DNA of 64,000 bases, from NCBI GenBank assembly GCA_020466095.1, contig CM035808.1:1200190-1264189 (forward strand), read 5' to 3'. Shown piece after piece: positions 60,155-64,000 of this stretch. The DNA comes from Chlorops oryzae (taxonomy: Eukaryota > Arthropoda > Insecta > Diptera > Chloropidae). The stretch's first letter is position 1. The number at the start of each line of letters is the position of its first letter. The notes below the pieces were generated by a model, which had not been told where the DNA came from, ran no database searches, and saw nothing but the letters and a program-made list of their open reading frames with translations. Both the position numbers and the translations under genes were made by a program.

Positions 60155-62334
60155 TTAAAAACATTCTCCTTCATTTAGCACACACCATTTGGGTATCACG
60201 GCATCGGGTCGTATTCCTCGCGCCATCAAGCGTTGTCGATAGCGATAGAAACGCGATTGAACTAAGGTTGCAGTGTTCTTCGGATTTGACCATAATCTCT
60301 CAGCGGCAGCACCAGCTCTGGGCCATATTCGTGACTCTGTGGAGGGGGGGGGGGAAAAATCTCTCAATGAAAAGATTGACCATCTAATGGCGCTCGACTA
60401 CATACCGACCGAATTTCCATCGACGTATTCACTCCACATACAGGTTTCGCCTCCCAGAACTTGTTTATTATTTGGCATTGGATTATTGTAGACACTGCGC
60501 CAATTATAAAACATTGTGCTGCCCCAAAAACCATGATCAAGATACCAAGCGTTCTTCGTCGAGATGATGATGCGATAGTGCCGGCTAAGCAATGCGCCAT
60601 TCAATGGATCATCGCCATCAACCCATGTTTGTATGACGAAACGTTCTTGCGGTAAGTATTCCTCAATGAAGATAGGATCCGTTAAATGGCTGGACCAAAC
60701 GATCACTGATTTGCGATCAGTATTTCGCGGATGTACTTGACGATTGACCATGTCCCAAGATTCCAAATTGCGCGTATGAAACTGCGACCATAATTTATGA
60801 AAGCTCTTCAGGCTTAAATCGATTCCGGCTTCTTGCATTTTTTGCGTTATTTCGACGGTATTATTCCAACAGGGTATATGGACTTCATCGCCGCCCATAT
60901 GGATCGTTTCCTCTGGAGCACTCATTTCGGCGACATCTGTGTAAATCTCCTTCATTGTTGAGTACATATTTTCATTCAATGGATTCAACTGGCCACAAGG
61001 AGGTTGGACGCAGAATTTCCTCCATGGTGCCTGATTAATACACACAGCCATATTCCCCAATCCCGATAAAGGACCCCATTGCCATCCATTGCCGGCATGT
61101 GAGGGTCCATCTATTTCAATTAAAATCCGAATGCCACGTAAACGGGCGTACTTGATGATGTTTTCCTGATCCTCGCGTGAATACACTTCGTCGACACCAT
61201 AAGCACCGAAGCTACAATGTATTTTTTTTTTTTTTTTTTTTTAAATTTTCTTTGTTTTAGAATTTTTTGTTTAATCAAAAAAATGGAGAGATACTACTGT
61301 ACCGTTGCATTTCGGGAACGCGTATAACTTCCATGGGAAAACTGTGCGTGTCAACAATATGCCAGTGAAAAACATTCAGTTTTGAAGCAGCCATGGCATC
61401 CAAGGTTCGTGCGATGACTCGAAGTGGAATGTAATTTCTTGCCGTATCCAAAAGTAATCCACGATGAGGGAAGGCAGGACGATCGCTTATGCTGGCGCTT
61501 TTGACTATGAGAAGACCATATCTATCGATAGAAGACATCATCGCATAATGAAGTTACTCAGAAGTGGAATCGATGAAACAGCTTGCCCACTCACCCTATG
61601 CAGCCTGTTACCAAATTACTAAGAGTCTCGAACCCATGTCTTGCTCCATAAATAGTTTCAGCGCGAATATCAACAAAAGTCGCCATAGCTGCGGCGTGTG
61701 GAAAATCAATATAAATTTTTTTCACGAATACGACGACCTCTGGTACTCACCAGTTGTCCTTACGGTAATTACATAAGACTCATCAGTTGTCCAATCTAGC
61801 GCAATGGTGCTGGAGTTCACTGTCGCCTTAACCAGAATCTCCTTGCTGTCGGGTACAGTGCAATTCTTCAGGCACTCTTTGATGATATTGCTCAGGAAGA
61901 TGCGATTCGTCTCCCGTATGAATTGCGTCGTTCCGTGGGACGGCGCTACAACATTGAAGCGGACTTTCCATGGATCAAAGTGGACACGATCGTCGGATAG
62001 GTTGCAATCACCCGTCGGCATTGGCCAAATAGATCCATATTTACCGCAGGACAAGCGGCAGTCATGCTGACTCTCGAATCGCTTTATTTCGCCCACATTC
62101 GGAGTTGGATCCAAGACACAAAAACTATTCTCCTTGCATATCCAGAGCTCTTCGCTTCAAAAACGAAAATTCGAAGTGATAAATAGCAAAGTACAGACAC
62201 TGTGATAAAAGCGAAAAGCTTTCTATCTGATGGCCTACTTACTTATCCTTATCGATGAACTTAGCGGTTGAACAGCAAAACAGCCATGTTGCGATTATTA
62301 TTATTATTATTATTTTCGATGATATTCTTTTCAT
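60155..62334 (-). CDS. Secreted beta-N-acetylhexosaminidase (GH20)
   Basis: GH20 enzyme that removes terminal beta-GlcNAc/GalNAc from chitooligosaccharides or N-glycans by substrate-assisted catalysis. Exons (5' to 3' on -): 62334-62243, 62154-61751, 61688-61595, 61521-61303, 61211-60406, 60336-60155; 1797 nt, 598 residues, normal for the family. Signal peptide MKRISSK + poly-Ile + ATWLFCCSTA. The N-terminal GH20b-type domain carries Cys residues (RLSCGKYGSIWPMP); then ARHGFETLSNLV, the barrel start HRGLLLDTARNYI, FHWHIVD, GPSHAGNGW, catalytic Asp-Glu in HMGGDEV (about 378-379), WSEYVD and WPRAGAAAERLWS. All splice phases agree and the frame is intact. The intron-5 acceptor contains a C11 tract. 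It resembles the insect chitinolytic Hexo1/Hexo2 group more than fused lobes, but I cannot assign the paralogue. Tail-to-tail with the EcKL gene. Confidence 0.93.
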
Positions 62335-62674
62335 TTTTCTTATCAAATTTTTTTGGATTGCTGCGATGATTTACTTCGAGGGTTTAAAACTGTCAGTCAG
62401 TCAGTCAGGTATATTTTTGGCAATAAGGAATAAGTTCGAATGTCGATTTAAGATTCACTTTTTCATACCTTGGTGTGGAAAAGTGAGAACATTGCATCAA
62501 GAAATATTCTACGTTTTTTTTTTTAAAAGTTCCCACAAATCTAAGCAAGATCGGATCCTATTAGAAAGGGGGTTCACCTTCCTCTTGCAAATAATCTATT
62601 AGAATATTTTTTATGATTATCTTGTCCCTTTCGATTCCTTTTCAGTCCATCTGCCTTTTTCATTGTATCAGGAT
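62335..62674. other. Hexosaminidase upstream region
   Basis: 5' flank of the hexosaminidase gene. Contains GTCAGTCAGTCAGTCAG at 62393-62408. No exon or strong core-promoter motif was recognised. Confidence 0.35.
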
Positions 62675-63709
62675 TAGTGTTGCAACGGATAGTGTATCCG
62701 GCCGAATACCGGATATCCGGCTGATTGAAAGGCCGGATAACCGGATATCCGGCTGCCGGATATTTATTTATTTTTTTGTTATAAGTACTTATATTTTTTC
62801 GGTTTTAAGGCATATTGAACGGCGTAGCTATGATCCTGAGCGTAGCCGTTTGGTTGCTAACATTTCGAACGGTATTTTTAAAAAAAAATTTAATATCTCC
62901 ATAAATAATTAAGATAAAAAGATGAAACGAACGGTGACTTATTGTTAATAAAACAAGGTATTTTTTTAAAACATTCAATAGGTTTTACAAACACTGAAAT
63001 ACACTGAAAAAAATAGTTACATTTTTGTTTTCTTTTTTGTGCAAAAATTTTTCTCAATGTAAAATTTAAAAATAAATTTTCTATATTCCTTGTTTTATTA
63101 AAAATAAGTCACCGTTTGTTTCATCTTTTTATCTTAATTATTTCTGGAGATATTAAATTATTTAAAAAACATGCCGTATGAGTAATGTGTTTTGTATCAT
63201 TTTCGTACATTTGTACTGGATATTAGTACTAGAGCATCTATGTGCACTTGTAATTTTTTGAATATCTCACTGTTGCGCCATTTAATTTGAATGAAATTTT
63301 TTTTTAAATTGAAAGCAAATACTTAGAGGTATTTTTTAAAAAAAATTTTAGAGTGGCGGCAAACTGGGAATACACTGAAAAAAATTGTTAAATTATCGTT
63401 TTTAGTTTTGTGGAAAAATTTTTCTCAGTGTAAAATTAAAAAAAATTTTTTTGATTTCCTGTTATATTAGCAATCGGCCAACGTTTGTTTCATCTTCTTA
63501 TCTTAATTAGTTTTTGAGATATAAAATTTTGAAAAAAGGCTTATTAAAAAAGGATTTTCAGGGATATATCAAGGACCGTTCAAAATAAAAGTCTAAAAAG
63601 TAGTATCGAAAAATCAACAAAATTTAAAAATTCCTTTCATGATGCCGCAACCCGCCAGACCTTTTTAGGCCGGATACCGGATAGCGGCCGGATATCCGTT
63701 GCAACTCTA
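62675..63709. mobile_element. hAT-type element with TAGNGTTGCAACGGATA ends
   Basis: Left TAGTGTTGCAACGGATAGT and right ATATCCGTTGCAACTCTA, flanked by ATCAGGAT (62667-62674) and ATCACGAT (63710-63717), an 8-bp duplication with one mismatch. CCGGATATCCGG motifs crowd both ends as in the element at 40582. 1035 bp, no transposase frame. Contains a large internal inverted repeat and a direct repeat. Confidence 0.85.
62887..63159. repeat. Internal fold-back inside the hAT-type element
   Basis: An arm of about 70 bp (62887-62958: TTTAATATCTCC.., AAGATAAAAAGATGAAAC..) is repeated in inverse orientation at 63088-63159 with few mismatches. A third, more diverged copy in the second orientation lies at about 63455-63530, preceded like the second by an AATACACTGAAAAAAAT..CTCARTGTAAAAT module. 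Confidence 0.82.
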
Positions 63710-63717
63710 ATCACGAT

Positions 63718-64000
63718 TCCCTTCTTAATTTAAGAATTAAGCTTTGATTTTCATAATAATAAAATTTGAACCAATAAATCAATAACTGAGACAGAAAGAA
63801 TTCATTTCTCGAGTTCTACGCTATGACAGGCCAAGCTTATGTACTTTTCCTTGGTCTCGCTAAAGGAAATGCACCTAATTGTCTCCGTTGTCTTTACTAA
63901 TGACAACTATGTTACCACAAAGAAATGTCACTAGTTCCAGCGGCAACTGGTATCTTCTCGCATATATGTACGTTCATACCAAAAGCCAACAGGAGAATGA
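63718..64000. other. Terminal spacer
   Basis: Mixed-composition sequence with no recognised gene or element. Confidence 0.4.

Noticed and set aside
60337..60405. Apparent frame break near the 3' end of the hexosaminidase
   Set aside because: It is a normal 69-bp phase-1 intron with GTATGT donor and a C-rich tract before the acceptor; the frame is intact after splicing.

Overview
The window looks like nuclear DNA of a higher (schizophoran) fly. The evidence is short GT-AG introns of about 54-90 bp, a clearly recognisable orthologue of Drosophila fused, insect-type gene families (astacin, ecdysteroid-kinase-like, GH20 hexosaminidase), AT-rich spacers with ACATATGTATG-type runs, and many small DNA transposons. 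A repeat-rich acalyptrate such as a tephritid would fit, but the sequence alone does not fix the species.

Layout. Positions 1-273 are transposon remnant and spacer. An intronless Ubc13-like ubiquitin-conjugating enzyme gene follows at 274-765. From 766 to about 50.2 kb I find no convincing host gene. This stretch is a transposon landscape. It holds four copies of a TACACAGAGA-ended element (three carrying a hAT-type MITE at the identical internal site), clusters of small TTAA-flanked MITEs sharing a conserved spacer, TTAA/GGGG-ended elements, two Helentron/DINE-1-like elements with GTCY microsatellites, an RTE-like fragment, a degenerate Jockey-clade retrotransposon split by a hAT element with a perfect 8-bp target duplication, and a GA-repeat tract of about 1.7 kb. 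Simple-sequence islands (CAA/CTG, GATC, GTC) lie between them. Some of this could be intron or 5' flank of a large gene outside the window, but nothing shows that directly.

Positions 50.2-62.4 kb form a compact gene cluster. A secreted astacin metalloprotease (+, 50385-52535) is tail-to-tail with fused (-, 52776-55585). After about 2.1 kb packed with MITEs comes an ecdysteroid-kinase-like gene (+, 57677-60067), tail-to-tail with a secreted beta-N-acetylhexosaminidase (-, 60155-62334). The EcK-like and hexosaminidase stop codons are only 87 bp apart and apparently share a bidirectional poly(A) signal. Positions 62675-63709 hold another hAT-type element, and the window ends in spacer.

The four genes belong to unrelated processes (extracellular proteolysis, Hedgehog signalling, small-molecule phosphorylation, chitin/N-glycan trimming) and I see no operon-like logic. 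Two of them, the astacin and the EcK-like gene, each need removal of exactly one base in a four-base homopolymer to keep the family reading frame. That suggests either assembly error or recent pseudogenisation. The most interesting structures are the multi-level nested MITE with its natural empty site, the TTAA MITE clusters with conserved spacer, a signal-peptide core encoded by an ATT microsatellite, and an E2 retrocopy with altered partner-binding positions.
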